In this document: positions 44,595-54,090 of the stretch, one piece after another
Layout of the letters: every line of letters starts with the position of its first letter
Numbering within the stretch: position 1 is the stretch's first letter
Notes under the pieces: model-generated
The model's input: the letters and a program-made list of their open reading frames with translations, nothing else
The model's database searches: none
Told to the model about the DNA's origin: nothing
NCBI RefSeq assembly: GCF_900683735.1
Contig: NZ_LR215979.1
Span: forward strand, 1,612,001 to 1,676,000
Direction of reading: 5' to 3'
Length of the DNA: 64,000 nt
From: Fusobacterium ulcerans ATCC 49185
GTDB taxonomy: Bacteria; Fusobacteriota; Fusobacteriia; Fusobacteriales; Fusobacteriaceae
Made by a program: the position numbers and the translations under genes

Positions 44595-45325
44595 AACTTA
44601 TACCCTCTAGGTGTAATCATTTTATTATCTTTTATATAAGATTTTGAATTTCCTATTATAACCACTGTAAACATATCTATTTCATGGTCTAGGAAATGTT
44701 CAAGATCAGTTAATGTATAGTTCTGATCCTCTCTCCCTACATGTCTTAATAAAGCTACTGGAGTAGTTGGAGCTTTATGTTTCATCATTATTTCTCTTGC
44801 TTCAACAATTTGTGTAGTTCTTCCATTACTTTTAGGATTATATAGAGAAATTACAAAATCTCCCTCACTTGCTCTGTCTATTCTCTTAGTAATTACATCC
44901 CAGTCAGTTAAAAGGTCACTCAAACTGATAACAGCCTGATCGTGCATTATAGGAGCCCCTACAAGAGCTGCTCCTGCTACTGATGCAGTTATCCCTGGTA
45001 TTACTTCTACTTCTATTCCACTGTCAGCAGCTACCTCTATCATGATTCCTGCCATCCCATAAATTCCAGCATCTCCACTGCTGATTAATGCAACTGTTTT
45101 ACCTTCTTTTGCCAGTTCAAGAACTTTTTCGCATCTATCTATTTCTTTTTTCATTCCTGATACATAAAACTCTTTATCTTTAAATTCATCTTTTACTAAA
45201 TCTACATAAGTTGTATATCCTGCGATTATATCAACATTTTTAAGTATATTATAAGCTCTTACACTGATATCTTCCATATTTCCAGGACCTATTCCTACTA
45301 CATATATTTTTCCTTTATTCATCAT
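44591..45325 (-). CDS. cbiH: Cobalt-precorrin-3B C17-methyltransferase
   Basis: This protein of about 244 residues belongs to the tetrapyrrole SAM methyltransferase family: YVVGIGPGNMEDISVRAYN, SSGDAGIYGMAG, PGITASVAGAALVGAPIMHD, LYNPKSNGR and HVGRE. These are CbiH/CobJ features. It methylates C17 and drives ring contraction. ATG 45325 is chosen because AGGAG stands seven bases upstream; the longer frame to 45340 adds non-family residues. The start overlaps the 3' end of cbiG. Confidence 0.94.
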   Translation of the reverse strand: MMNKGKIYVVGIGPGNMEDISVRAYNILKNVDIIAGYTTYVDLVKDEFKDKEFYVSGMKKEIDRCEKVLELAKEGKTVALISSGDAGIYGMAGIMIEVAADSGIEVEVIPGITASVAGAALVGAPIMHDQAVISLSDLLTDWDVITKRIDRASEGDFVISLYNPKSNGRTTQIVEAREIMMKHKAPTTPVALLRHVGREDQNYTLTDLEHFLDHEIDMFTVVIIGNSKSYIKDNKMITPRGYKL

Positions 45326-46301
45326 TAAAACTCTCCTCATAAATAGACACTGTCATTCCATTATAAATAAATTTATTTTCAATAAATTTCCCTTTTCCAT
45401 TTGAAGCTAAAAGTGCACAAGGTTCAGATACACAAGATACCCCTATTTGTTTTTTTACAAATTCTGAACCTTCAAACCTATCTTCAACTTTTTTTATATC
45501 TTCTCTGGAAATTATAACCAATTCTTTTTTCAATAATTTACTGCTTTCTATTATCCCTATCTCATCAGCTTTCAAATCAACAGTAGCTATTTTTTTTATA
45601 CTTTTAACAGAAAGATTATGAGCTTCCATAGCTTTTTTTATTCCTTCCATTATCACTTCTGTTTCTATACCTCTTCTGCATCCTATCCCAAGAATCAGAT
45701 TTTTAGGATATATTCTTACTGTTTCTATTTTTTCTCTATTAGAAACTACTATTATTCCCTCTTCATTTGCGTCACTGTTAAATTTTACATTTTTAGGAAG
45801 AAGAATATTTACCTCTTTTCCATCAACTATAAGGGAAGTAACATTTTTTGCCTTTTCAAGACTTTCCAATTCTCCCTGCATTTTTTGAGAAAGAGTATCC
45901 ACAGCTATCTTTCCTGTTACATCTGAGCTGGTAGTGATTATAGGGAAAAGTCCAAGTTTTTCAGCAGCTTCATTTGCAAGTTCATTAGCTCCTCCTAAAT
46001 GCCCAGAAAGAAGAGAAATAATAAAATTCTCTCCTTCATCTGCAACTAATACTGCAGGATCTACATCTTTACTTTTTATCAGAGAAGCTATTTTTCTGAT
46101 AACTATCCCAGTAGCCATAATAAATATATGTCCATCGTATTTATTGAACTTTTCATTTAAAGTACTCGTAAAATCTTCCATTTGCAATGTATTTTCTATC
46201 TGAAATTTTTTCAGTGTGAAAATATCAGCTTTTAATATCTCTCCATATTTTTTTCCTAAATGACCTGCTCCTCTTGTAACAGTCCACACAGCCAGTTTCA
46301 T
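45315..46301 (-). CDS. cbiG: Cobalt-precorrin-5A hydrolase
   Basis: This 328-residue CbiG has an N-terminal domain AVWTVTRGAGHLGKKYGEIL, and IMATGIVIRKIASLIKSKDVDPAVLVADEGENFIISLLSGHLGGANELA in the central part. The C-terminal GIGCRRGIETEVIMEGIKKA and VSCVSEPCALLASNGK follow. It opens the delta-lactone of cobalt-precorrin-5A and releases acetaldehyde. It starts just after the cbiF stop. Confidence 0.95.
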   Translation of the reverse strand: MKLAVWTVTRGAGHLGKKYGEILKADIFTLKKFQIENTLQMEDFTSTLNEKFNKYDGHIFIMATGIVIRKIASLIKSKDVDPAVLVADEGENFIISLLSGHLGGANELANEAAEKLGLFPIITTSSDVTGKIAVDTLSQKMQGELESLEKAKNVTSLIVDGKEVNILLPKNVKFNSDANEEGIIVVSNREKIETVRIYPKNLILGIGCRRGIETEVIMEGIKKAMEAHNLSVKSIKKIATVDLKADEIGIIESSKLLKKELVIISREDIKKVEDRFEGSEFVKKQIGVSCVSEPCALLASNGKGKFIENKFIYNGMTVSIYEESFNDE

Positions 46302-46302
46302 T

Positions 46303-47061
46303 TTACTCTATCCCTTTTCTGAATTCATGTGTAAAAGTTTTATCATACAGTTTAGATTTTTCATATTCATTTCCTAAGAAATCTCCAACCAATATTTGAG
46401 CAGTTTTAGATATTCCTGCTTCTTTCACAAGTTCCTCTATTGTTTCCAATGTTCCCATTACTACTTTCTGATCTTCCCAAGTAGCTCTTTGCACTACTGC
46501 AATAGGAGTAGTCATTGGATAAGAAGTAGCAAGTCTTTTTACTACATCTCCTATCATATGTACAGAAAGGAATATTGCCATAGATGCTCTGTGAGCTGCA
46601 AGGCTTTCCAATGATTCTTTTTCTGGAACTGGTGTTCTTCCTTCTAATCTTGTACAGATTACTGTCTGTGATACAGATGGAAGTGTAAATTCTTTTTTTA
46701 CTGCTGCTGCTGAAGCAAGGAATGAGCTTACTCCTGGAATAACTTCATACTCTATTCCATTTTCATCTAATACATCCATTTGTTCTCTGTGTGCACCAAA
46801 TATAGCAGGATCTCCAGTATGTACTCTGGCAACTTTTTTTCCAGCTTTTATTCCTTTTACAGTTACATCCATAACCTCTTCCAATGTCATAGAAGCTGAG
46901 TTATATATTTCTGCTCCCTCTTTATGACATTCTATTACCTCTCTTGGTACTAAAGAACCAGCATATATAATGATATCTGCTTCTTTTACTATTCTTTGCC
47001 CTTTTATAGTTATTAGTTCAGGATCTCCAGGTCCTGCTCCTATGAAATAAACTTTTTCCAT
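46303..47061 (-). CDS. cbiF: Cobalt-precorrin-4 C11-methyltransferase
   Basis: This 252-residue SAM methyltransferase starts VYFIGAGPGDPELITIKGQ. YAGSLVPREVI, VARVHTGDPAIFGAHREQMD, PGVSSFLASAAAVKKEFTLP and TRLEGRTPVPE are CbiF/CobM signatures. AAGGAGG precedes ATG 47061, which lies inside the 3' end of cbiL (22-base overlap), so translation is probably coupled. Confidence 0.96.
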   Translation of the reverse strand: MEKVYFIGAGPGDPELITIKGQRIVKEADIIIYAGSLVPREVIECHKEGAEIYNSASMTLEEVMDVTVKGIKAGKKVARVHTGDPAIFGAHREQMDVLDENGIEYEVIPGVSSFLASAAAVKKEFTLPSVSQTVICTRLEGRTPVPEKESLESLAAHRASMAIFLSVHMIGDVVKRLATSYPMTTPIAVVQRATWEDQKVVMGTLETIEELVKEAGISKTAQILVGDFLGNEYEKSKLYDKTFTHEFRKGIE

Positions 47062-47762
47062 TGTTCAATTCCTCCTTTTTTTAATAACATTGTAGAGAAA
47101 TAATGAATATCATCTTTTTCCAAGTGAGAAATATCAAAATATACTTCCTGATTTTCCTTTCCACAGTTAGAAACCAGTATTACATTTTCCATATTTCCTG
47201 TTTTTTCCAGAGCAGCTTTTAATCTATCAAAGTTTCTGCTGACTTTCATAAATACAAGGTTATCACTTCCTTCTATCTCTTTTTCTATATCAGTAGTTTC
47301 ACTCAAACCAATTATTTTCAATGATTCATCTCCCATTACTATTGGCAGATTAAATCTTGAAGATATATCAGCAAATGAAGAGATTCCTGGAATAGTTTCC
47401 ACTTCATATTTTTTATCAAGATGCTCTAATATATATACATATGTACTGTATGTCATAGTATCACCTATAGTAAGGAATCCTACATTTTTACCTTCATCAA
47501 GTAATTTTTCTACAATTCTTGTATTAGCTTTTCTTCCCTCTACTCTGTCTAAAGGATTTTTCAGCATTGGAAATTCCATAAATATAAGTTCTACATCCTC
47601 TTTCAAATATTCTTTAGCTATTGAATAAGCTGTACTCCCCATATCTTTCTTTGCTTCTGGTAATATTACTACATCTAATTTCTTTAACGTCTTTATTGCT
47701 TTTAATGTGATTTGGTCAGAGTCTCCTACTCCCACTCCAATCCCATAAAATTTGTTATTCAT
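47040..47762 (-). CDS. cbiL: Cobalt-precorrin-2 C20-methyltransferase
   Basis: This 240-residue tetrapyrrole methylase starts KFYGIGVGVGDSDQITLKAI. FMEFPM, TIGDTMTYSTYVYILEHL and PGISSFADISSRFNLPIV identify the CbiL/CobI branch. It adds the C20 methyl group to cobalt-factor II. ATG 47762 overlaps the cbiT stop and uses GGAGG within the end of cbiT. Confidence 0.95.
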   Translation of the reverse strand: MNNKFYGIGVGVGDSDQITLKAIKTLKKLDVVILPEAKKDMGSTAYSIAKEYLKEDVELIFMEFPMLKNPLDRVEGRKANTRIVEKLLDEGKNVGFLTIGDTMTYSTYVYILEHLDKKYEVETIPGISSFADISSRFNLPIVMGDESLKIIGLSETTDIEKEIEGSDNLVFMKVSRNFDRLKAALEKTGNMENVILVSNCGKENQEVYFDISHLEKDDIHYFSTMLLKKGGIEQWKKFIS

Positions 47763-48333
47763 TTACAATTTCCTCCTTCACAGCTGTTATTATATAGATC
47801 GGATTTTCTCCATACATCATAGTATATGGACCGACTTTCCTTCCTCTTGATACTGACATATTTACAACTTCTATATTATTAAAACCTTTTTCTTTCAATA
47901 TAATCATAGCACTATTTAATGTTTCAAGTGTTATTGCATTTATTACCAATCTTGAATCAGGTTTAGAATACTTTATAAAATGTTCTACTATCTCTTTCAT
48001 TCCACCAGTAGAACCTCCTATGAACATTCTGTCATAGTTTGTTTCTGGAATATCCTGTGGTGCTCTTCCATGTATTAGATAATAATTTTCCAGATTGAAT
48101 TTTTTTACATTTGCTCTTATTACTTCAAGACCTTTTTCTTCTTTTTCTATTCCTATTACCTTACCATCTTTTAAATATGTAGCTGCTTCTATTCCAATAG
48201 TACCTGTTCCAGCTCCCACATCTATCAATACAGAATCTTCTTTTAATCTAAGTTTAGCAATTGATACTGCTCTCACTTCCTGCTTAGTCATTGGAAGTTC
48301 TCCATGTACAAATTCATCATCATAGATGTGCAT
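47755..48333 (-). CDS. cbiT: Cobalt-precorrin-6B C15-methyltransferase (decarboxylating)
   Basis: This 192-residue Rossmann methyltransferase has IYDDEFVHGELPMTKQEVRA and VLIDVGAGTGTIGIEAATYL, the SAM loop, both typical of CbiT. The acting MFIGGSTGGMKEIVEHF motif follows. With CbiE it methylates C5 and C15 and decarboxylates the acetate side chain; here the two domains are separate genes rather than a CobL fusion. The start at 48333 has AAGGAG and overlaps the cbiE end by 14 bases. Confidence 0.95.
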   Translation of the reverse strand: MHIYDDEFVHGELPMTKQEVRAVSIAKLRLKEDSVLIDVGAGTGTIGIEAATYLKDGKVIGIEKEEKGLEVIRANVKKFNLENYYLIHGRAPQDIPETNYDRMFIGGSTGGMKEIVEHFIKYSKPDSRLVINAITLETLNSAMIILKEKGFNNIEVVNMSVSRGRKVGPYTMMYGENPIYIITAVKEEIVNE

Positions 48334-48964
48334 AATTTTCTCCTTTTTTCAATATTACAATATTCATCTTAAATTCTCTGTTCAGTTCTTCAAATTTTTC
48401 TATATTTACTCTTGTTACCATTTCGTCAGGATAAGAAAGTCTTTCTCCCACTATTATCTCTACCCCTCTTATTCCAGATTCATAGACATTTTTTCCAATA
48501 GTATAAGGAGTATTTTTTTCATCTGTAAGGAGTACTACTCCATCTTTTTCATCCATTGCCTTTACATAGTCAAAATCTCTTCCATGAGCACTTGCCAGAA
48601 TAAAATTCTGCCAGCATTCTCCTATTCTTGAAAACATATATTGATAAGAGGAAATTCCGGGAATCACTTCCAGTTCTTCATTTGAAAAATATTTCTTCAA
48701 AAATGGAAGAAGGCTGTAAAACCCTGTATCTCCTGATACAACTACTGTTATTTTCTTTTCTCTATTATTTTTTATATAATCAATTAGTTCCAGAAGTTTT
48801 CCTAAGGTATATCTCTCACAATTTTCTGATAAAAGTACATCTATTTCTTCCAGCTGTCTTTTTCCTCCAACGGCGATTTCACACTCTTTTATAGCTCTTA
48901 CTCCAGCTCCAGTAAGATAATCTAAATTTCCTGGTCCTAATCCTACTACCTTTATTTTATTCAG
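48320..48964 (-). CDS. cbiE: Cobalt-precorrin-7 C5-methyltransferase, probable CTG start
   Basis: The CbiE reading frame runs from 48320 upstream to 48964, where an in-frame TAG precedes it. The N-terminal part reads IKVVGLGPGNLDYLTGAG and VVVSGDTGFYSLLPFLKK, the SAM-methylase core expected of CbiE. The full frame gives 214 residues, the usual CbiE length. No ATG, GTG or TTG exists before this core. The best start is CTG at 48964 (giving MNKIKVVG), which overlaps the cbiD stop (CTGAATAA) and follows AGGTGAGG. Starting at the first ATG (48700) would delete the active-site half, so it is rejected. Confidence 0.85.
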   Translation of the reverse strand: MNKIKVVGLGPGNLDYLTGAGVRAIKECEIAVGGKRQLEEIDVLLSENCERYTLGKLLELIDYIKNNREKKITVVVSGDTGFYSLLPFLKKYFSNEELEVIPGISSYQYMFSRIGECWQNFILASAHGRDFDYVKAMDEKDGVVLLTDEKNTPYTIGKNVYESGIRGVEIIVGERLSYPDEMVTRVNIEKFEELNREFKMNIVILKKGENYAHL

Positions 48965-50078
48965 CTACCTCACCTGCCAATTCGTAAAATCCATCACTAT
49001 ATCCCAAAGTATCTCCCTTAAATGAAAATATTAGGGATTCACATCTTAAATCATCTGTTCTGCTGTATTCCATAACTTTTTTCTTTACTTTTTCTGCTAT
49101 TACTGTAAAAAGTTCTTTTTTTTCTACATAATCACAGGCTTCTTCTACTGTATTAGCTTCCAGTATTTTTCTTATATTTTCATAGCTTTCTCCAACAAGA
49201 AAAGCATTTGCTCCCATTATTTCCATTCTCGCATCTGCCACTCTACTGTGAGTATTAAATATTCCTCCAGCTATTTTTACAGCTTTTCCTATATGTCCTA
49301 GAAGTATTATTCTTTTAAACCCTAGCTTAACAGCAGAGTCTACCATGAATCCCACAAAGTTACTTATAACAATCATCTGTTCCAAGTCTAATCCTAGTCT
49401 TTCACAATAGTTTTTACCATAATTTCCAAAGGCAAAAACTACCCAATCTCTGTCTTTATCCATTCTCAATACTTTCAATTCTGCATACATAGAATCTTTT
49501 AAGGCTTCCTCACTCATAGGCTTTACTATTCCAGTAGAACCTAGTATAGAGATACCTCCTTTTATTCCCAGTTTAGGATTAAAAGTTTTTTGAGATTTCG
49601 CTTTTCCTTCTGGAACATAAATTGTAACTATAGCTTTTATTTCTTTATCTTCTAGCAATTCATTGACCACTTCTGATATCATCTTTTGCGGCCCAGGATT
49701 TATTGCTGATTTTCCCAAAGGTACTTGTACTCCTTTTTTTGTTACTATACCTACTCCCCTTCCACCTACAAGAACAAATTTATCAAAATAATATCCTTTT
49801 TCTATTTGAGGAAGTTCTTTTACTAGCTCCACCTTTGCACATATTCTAATACCATTAGTTACATCTGGATCATCTCCAGCAAATTTTACTATGGCACAAG
49901 TTGCAAAATTGTTTCTTACTCTTAGCTTGAACACAGGAATAGTAAGATCAACTCCATTGAGAGTAGTTATATCTATTTCAGAAGCTTTCTTTCCATAAAG
50001 AAGAGCTTCTAGAGCTACTTTTGTTCCAGCTGCTGCACAAGTACCAGTAGTATAACCGCTTCTTAATTCTTCTGTCAT
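48957..50078 (-). CDS. cbiD: Cobalt-precorrin-5B C1-methyltransferase
   Basis: This 373-residue CbiD starts RSGYTTGTCAAAGTKVALEAL, the family signature. GRGVGIVTKKGVQVPLGKSAINPGPQKMI, ILGSTGIVKPMSEEALKDS, and the LGHIGKAVKIAGGIFNTHSRVADARMEI region follow. It methylates C1 in the anaerobic pathway. ATG 50078 overlaps the cbiC stop (TAATG). Confidence 0.97.
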   Translation of the reverse strand: MTEELRSGYTTGTCAAAGTKVALEALLYGKKASEIDITTLNGVDLTIPVFKLRVRNNFATCAIVKFAGDDPDVTNGIRICAKVELVKELPQIEKGYYFDKFVLVGGRGVGIVTKKGVQVPLGKSAINPGPQKMISEVVNELLEDKEIKAIVTIYVPEGKAKSQKTFNPKLGIKGGISILGSTGIVKPMSEEALKDSMYAELKVLRMDKDRDWVVFAFGNYGKNYCERLGLDLEQMIVISNFVGFMVDSAVKLGFKRIILLGHIGKAVKIAGGIFNTHSRVADARMEIMGANAFLVGESYENIRKILEANTVEEACDYVEKKELFTVIAEKVKKKVMEYSRTDDLRCESLIFSFKGDTLGYSDGFYELAGEVAE

Positions 50079-50725
50079 TAGAATCCCTCTCTTTGATACA
50101 TCTGATAAAGTATACCATGAAGAATAGAAACTGCTACTGTACTTCCTCCTTTTCTTCCATTTATCGTTATGTATGGAACTCCTAATGATTTAAAAGCCTC
50201 TTTTGACTCAGCAGCTCCAACAAATCCTACTGGAACTCCAACTACAAGAGCAGGTTTTTCTATTTCATTTCTTTCTATCATCTCTTTTAATTGATATAAA
50301 GCAGTAGGAGCATTTCCAATAAGAAATATTTTTGTAGAAGGATCTTTAGCTGCTTTTTCCATTCCTACTATTGATCTTGTAATCCCTCTCTCTTTTGCTT
50401 CTTTTGCTACTTCGCTGTCTGCTACAAGACAGTAAGCTTCACAGTTGAATTTAGAGAGCACCATTTTACTTGCTCCATTAACTATCATATTTGTGTCGCA
50501 GTATATTTTACACCCATTTTTAAGTGCTTCTTTTCCACTGTTTATTGCATCATTCTTAAATTCTATTAAGTCTGCATATTCAAAATCAGCAGTAGTATGT
50601 ATCACTCTTTTTATAACAGGAAGAGTTGTTTCATCAAATTTATTGATTTTATCTCCAAGTTCCTCTCCAATTATTTCAAAACTTCTTTTTTCTATATCTT
50701 GTGGTACTTTTATATAAGTATTCAT
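50078..50725 (-). CDS. cbiC: Cobalt-precorrin-8 methylmutase
   Basis: This 215-residue methylmutase has the catalytic His in VIHTTADFEYADL. Other family residues are IYCDTNMIVNGASKM, the AKERGITRSIVGME region, and NAPTALYQLKEMI. It moves the C11 methyl to C12 to give cobyrinate. It starts immediately after cbiA (TAAATG). Confidence 0.96.
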   Translation of the reverse strand: MNTYIKVPQDIEKRSFEIIGEELGDKINKFDETTLPVIKRVIHTTADFEYADLIEFKNDAINSGKEALKNGCKIYCDTNMIVNGASKMVLSKFNCEAYCLVADSEVAKEAKERGITRSIVGMEKAAKDPSTKIFLIGNAPTALYQLKEMIERNEIEKPALVVGVPVGFVGAAESKEAFKSLGVPYITINGRKGGSTVAVSILHGILYQMYQREGF

Positions 50726-52051
50726 TTATTTACCTTCCTTTTCTAATATATCTTTCAACAGATCAAAGCTTGTAAAGAAATGGATATGAGGATATCCTCC
50801 TTTTAATCCCTTTTCTTCAAATATACAGTTCCACTCTCTTCCATCTTTTTTTACAGCAGTATATTTTCTTGTATCATTTCCTATCTCTTTTATCTTTGAG
50901 TAATGAAATTCATGTCCTCTTCCAATAGCTTTATTTTCTTTCAATAGATTTATATAGCCAAATCTTGAGATATCAAGTCTGTTTCCCATTTTTATACTGC
51001 AATCTATTAAATTGCACATTGGAAATTTCAGTCCATCAAGCGTTTCTATCTCTTTTGATAAAAACATAAATCCTCCGCACTCACCGAATATCTTTCCATT
51101 GTTATGATAAAATTCTCTCACTGATTCTATCAAACCTCTATTTTCAGAAAGCTCCTTTGCAAAGTTTTCAGGATACCCTCCACCAAAATATAATATGTCT
51201 ATATTTTCAGGTATCTTTTTATCAGCCACAGGGGAAAAATATTCTATTTCTGCTCCTAAATATTCTAACAATTCTATGTTGTCATTGTAATAAAAGCTGA
51301 ATCCTCTATCCTTTGCTATCCCTATTTTCAATCCTTTATACTTATCTTTTTCATTCTTAAAAGGATTTTCTACAGGTTCTATTTCCACTTTAGATGCTAT
51401 TTCCAATATTCCATCTACATCTATTGTTTCTTTTAACACTTCAGCAAGAGATAATATCTTAGATTTCAAATCTCCAATTTCTTCTGCCTGCAATAGTCCT
51501 AAATGCCTGCTTCCTATATGAAGAGTTTCATCTTTAGGTACATACCCCAGACATTTTATATCTGTATACATCTCTATTGCTTCTTTGAAGATATCATAAG
51601 TTTTTTTGCTTGAAACTTTATTAATAATAACACCAGCTATATTTACTCTTTTATCTAATAATTGATACCCCAGTACCTGAGCAGCTATACTTGTACTTTT
51701 TCCCACTCCATCTACTACTAATATTACAGGAATTCCAAGAACTCTTGACAGATGTGCCGAACTGTTGTTATCTAGAGAATTATCTATTCCATCATACAGC
51801 CCCATTACCCCTTCTACTATTGATATATCTTTTTGATGTTTATAGAAACTATATTTTACTCCCTCTTCTCCCATCATAAATAAATCCAGATTGTAGCTTT
51901 TATTTCCTGTTACAAACTGATGAAATCCGGGATCTATATAGTCAGGTCCTGTTTTAAATGGTGATACGTTTTCAAAAAGAGACATAAGTCCCATAGAAAC
52001 TGTCGTTTTTCCTATCCCGCTGCTTATTCCTGCAAGCATAAAGGCATTCAT
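50726..52051 (-). CDS. cbiA: Cobyrinate a,c-diamide synthase
   Basis: This 441-residue two-domain enzyme has an N-terminal dethiobiotin-synthetase-like ATPase (AGISSGIGKTTVSMGLM, SIVEGVMGLYDG). A class I glutamine amidotransferase domain follows with FGECGGFMFLSKEI carrying the nucleophilic Cys, and FHYSKI late. It amidates the a and c side chains with glutamine and ATP. ATG 52051 overlaps the cobD stop (ATGA). Confidence 0.96.
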   Translation of the reverse strand: MNAFMLAGISSGIGKTTVSMGLMSLFENVSPFKTGPDYIDPGFHQFVTGNKSYNLDLFMMGEEGVKYSFYKHQKDISIVEGVMGLYDGIDNSLDNNSSAHLSRVLGIPVILVVDGVGKSTSIAAQVLGYQLLDKRVNIAGVIINKVSSKKTYDIFKEAIEMYTDIKCLGYVPKDETLHIGSRHLGLLQAEEIGDLKSKILSLAEVLKETIDVDGILEIASKVEIEPVENPFKNEKDKYKGLKIGIAKDRGFSFYYNDNIELLEYLGAEIEYFSPVADKKIPENIDILYFGGGYPENFAKELSENRGLIESVREFYHNNGKIFGECGGFMFLSKEIETLDGLKFPMCNLIDCSIKMGNRLDISRFGYINLLKENKAIGRGHEFHYSKIKEIGNDTRKYTAVKKDGREWNCIFEEKGLKGGYPHIHFFTSFDLLKDILEKEGK

Positions 52052-53106
52052 TCCATCACCTCTTTAAGAGCCTGTAACACTTTTATATTATTTTCTCTAC
52101 TTTTTATTGCAAGTCTTACATATTGATTATTTAAAAATTTAAAATTAGAAGCATCTCTTACAACTATACCTTTTTCTATCATTTCATCTCTTACAGTAGA
52201 TGAATTTTTTTTCAAAAGTTTTACCAAAATAAAATTTACATTCGTCTTAAAGATTTTTATATTTTTAATTTTACAGCTTTCTTCATAAAACCATTTTTTT
52301 TCTTCCTCTATCCAGTTTTCAGTTGCTTCTATATATTCTTTATCCCACAGCATAATTTTACCAGCTATATCAGCAAAACTATTCACACTCCATGGTTCTT
52401 TATATTTCTCCATTTTTTTCATTATCTCTTCATCATAAGTTATTCCATACCCTAATCTTACTCCTGGTACTGCAAAAAACTTAGTCAGTGCTCTCATTAT
52501 AAAAATATTTTTATCTTTTAAAAGTACACTTGTCATCTTTTCCCAGCCTCTTATAAATTCTATAAAAGCTTCATCTACAAACAACTTTATTCCTCTCTCA
52601 GATAAAACATCATTTATCTTTTTTATATTTTCCAAAGAAATAAAGCTTCCAGTAGGGTTATTTGGATTGCATATAACTACCAAATCACATTGAGGTACTT
52701 CTTTTAGAAAATTTTCTATATCTAAGTTATAATTATTTTCTTCCAATAATGGGTAATAAATTATTTCACTTCCTACACTTTCTAATGCTCTTTTATACTC
52801 AGCAAAACTTGGAGATACTATTAAAGTTTTTTTAGGCTGCATAGCTTTCATATATAGAAACAAAATTTCTGTTGCCCCATTTCCAGCTATTATATTTTTA
52901 ACATCAACCTTGTTATATCTTCCTATATTTTCTCTTAACTCTATGTAGTCAGGGTCTGGATACTTTTCAAGAATGTCAAAGTTTTCTATTATTGCTTTTT
53001 TGAAAGATTCAGGTACTCCCAGTGGATTTATATTAGAACTGTAATCTAATAGCTCTCCTTTTCCCTCTCTTTTCAATCTGTAGATATTTCCTCCATGCAA
53101 ATCCAT
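52048..53106 (-). CDS. cobD: L-threonine-O-3-phosphate decarboxylase (CobD type)
   Basis: This 352-residue fold-type I PLP enzyme of the HisC/CobD group starts HGGNIYRLKREGKGELLDYSSNINPLGVP. CNPNNPTGSFI and the PLP lysine in RALTKFFAVPGVRLGYG follow. Within a cbi operon, directly next to cbiB, CobD is the expected identity. It makes (R)-1-aminopropan-2-ol phosphate for the corrin side arm. HisC-like activity cannot be excluded by motif alone. Confidence 0.9.
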   Translation of the reverse strand: MDLHGGNIYRLKREGKGELLDYSSNINPLGVPESFKKAIIENFDILEKYPDPDYIELRENIGRYNKVDVKNIIAGNGATEILFLYMKAMQPKKTLIVSPSFAEYKRALESVGSEIIYYPLLEENNYNLDIENFLKEVPQCDLVVICNPNNPTGSFISLENIKKINDVLSERGIKLFVDEAFIEFIRGWEKMTSVLLKDKNIFIMRALTKFFAVPGVRLGYGITYDEEIMKKMEKYKEPWSVNSFADIAGKIMLWDKEYIEATENWIEEEKKWFYEESCKIKNIKIFKTNVNFILVKLLKKNSSTVRDEMIEKGIVVRDASNFKFLNNQYVRLAIKSRENNIKVLQALKEVME

Positions 53107-53118
53107 CTTCTTCTCCTT

Positions 53119-54087
53119 CTACATCTTTTTTAGTAATAAATCCATCAGATAAGTAATCATTGTAAAGAATACTATTCCCACCCATGAAGATACATATAAA
53201 AGCTTTATAGCCTTCATAATATCTCTCAAATCAAAACTTTTCTTTTTATCTCCAATAGTTGGCTTTTCATGTATTTTTCCAAAATAGCTTGTTTTTCCTC
53301 CAAACTGCACTCCTAATGCTCCAGCAAATGCTGCTTCTGAGTTCCCAGAATTAGGGCTTGAATGATTCAATCTATCTCTTGAAAATATTTTCCATGCACC
53401 TTTATAATCTAATCTCAATACCATTGCTGCCAGAGGTATGATGAATCCCCCTGCTATTCTTGCAGGTATAAAGTTAGCTACATCATCTGTTTTTGCAGAT
53501 ACCATTCCAAAATCCATATACTTATCATTTTTGTAACCTACCATAGAATCAAGAGTGTTTATTGCCTTATATCCCATGGCAAAAGGCAGGGCAAGAGAAA
53601 CTCCATCTATATGAATAAAACTTCCTAAAAAAGCAAAGAACATTGGTGCTATTACCCCATCTACACTATTTTCGCTTATTGTTTCAAGGACGCTTCTTGT
53701 AATCTGCCCAATATCCATATTTCCAGTATCTCTGCTTACAAGATAAGAAAGTTCTTTCTTGGCCTTTTCCAAATCTCCCTCTGTAAGTATTTTACATACT
53801 CTGAATCCTTCATCTGCCAGACTTTTTGTAGCAAGAGTAGTGTATAGAAAGAATATCTCTAAAATATATGAAATAGCTGATATATAGTAAGAAACAATAA
53901 ATGTAGCTCCCACTACCATTATAGTAAGAAATGCTCCTGATACTTTTTTATTAGAAGCTTTATATAATATTTTTTCTAAAAAACTGATAAACACTCCTAT
54001 AATTCTCACAGGATGTGGAAACCAGTGGGGATCTCCAAATATTAAATCCATTACATATGCAATTCCATATTTCATTATAAAATTCAT
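53119..54087 (-). CDS. cbiB: Adenosylcobinamide-phosphate synthase
   Basis: This 322-residue integral membrane protein has YVMDLIFGDPHWFPHPVRIIG at the start and SENSVDGVIAPMFFAFLG in the middle, then YKAINTLDSMVGYKNDKY and RLNHSSPNSGNSEAAFAGALGVQFGG. All are CbiB hallmarks. It attaches aminopropanol phosphate to adenosylcobyric acid. It lies 3 bp after cbiP and 12 bp before cobD. Confidence 0.96.
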   Translation of the reverse strand: MNFIMKYGIAYVMDLIFGDPHWFPHPVRIIGVFISFLEKILYKASNKKVSGAFLTIMVVGATFIVSYYISAISYILEIFFLYTTLATKSLADEGFRVCKILTEGDLEKAKKELSYLVSRDTGNMDIGQITRSVLETISENSVDGVIAPMFFAFLGSFIHIDGVSLALPFAMGYKAINTLDSMVGYKNDKYMDFGMVSAKTDDVANFIPARIAGGFIIPLAAMVLRLDYKGAWKIFSRDRLNHSSPNSGNSEAAFAGALGVQFGGKTSYFGKIHEKPTIGDKKKSFDLRDIMKAIKLLYVSSWVGIVFFTMITYLMDLLLKKM

Positions 54088-54090
54088 TTT

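Noticed and set aside
48320-48700. Short version of cbiE starting at the first ATG
   Set aside because: It lacks the N-terminal half of the methyltransferase core, which is present in frame upstream.
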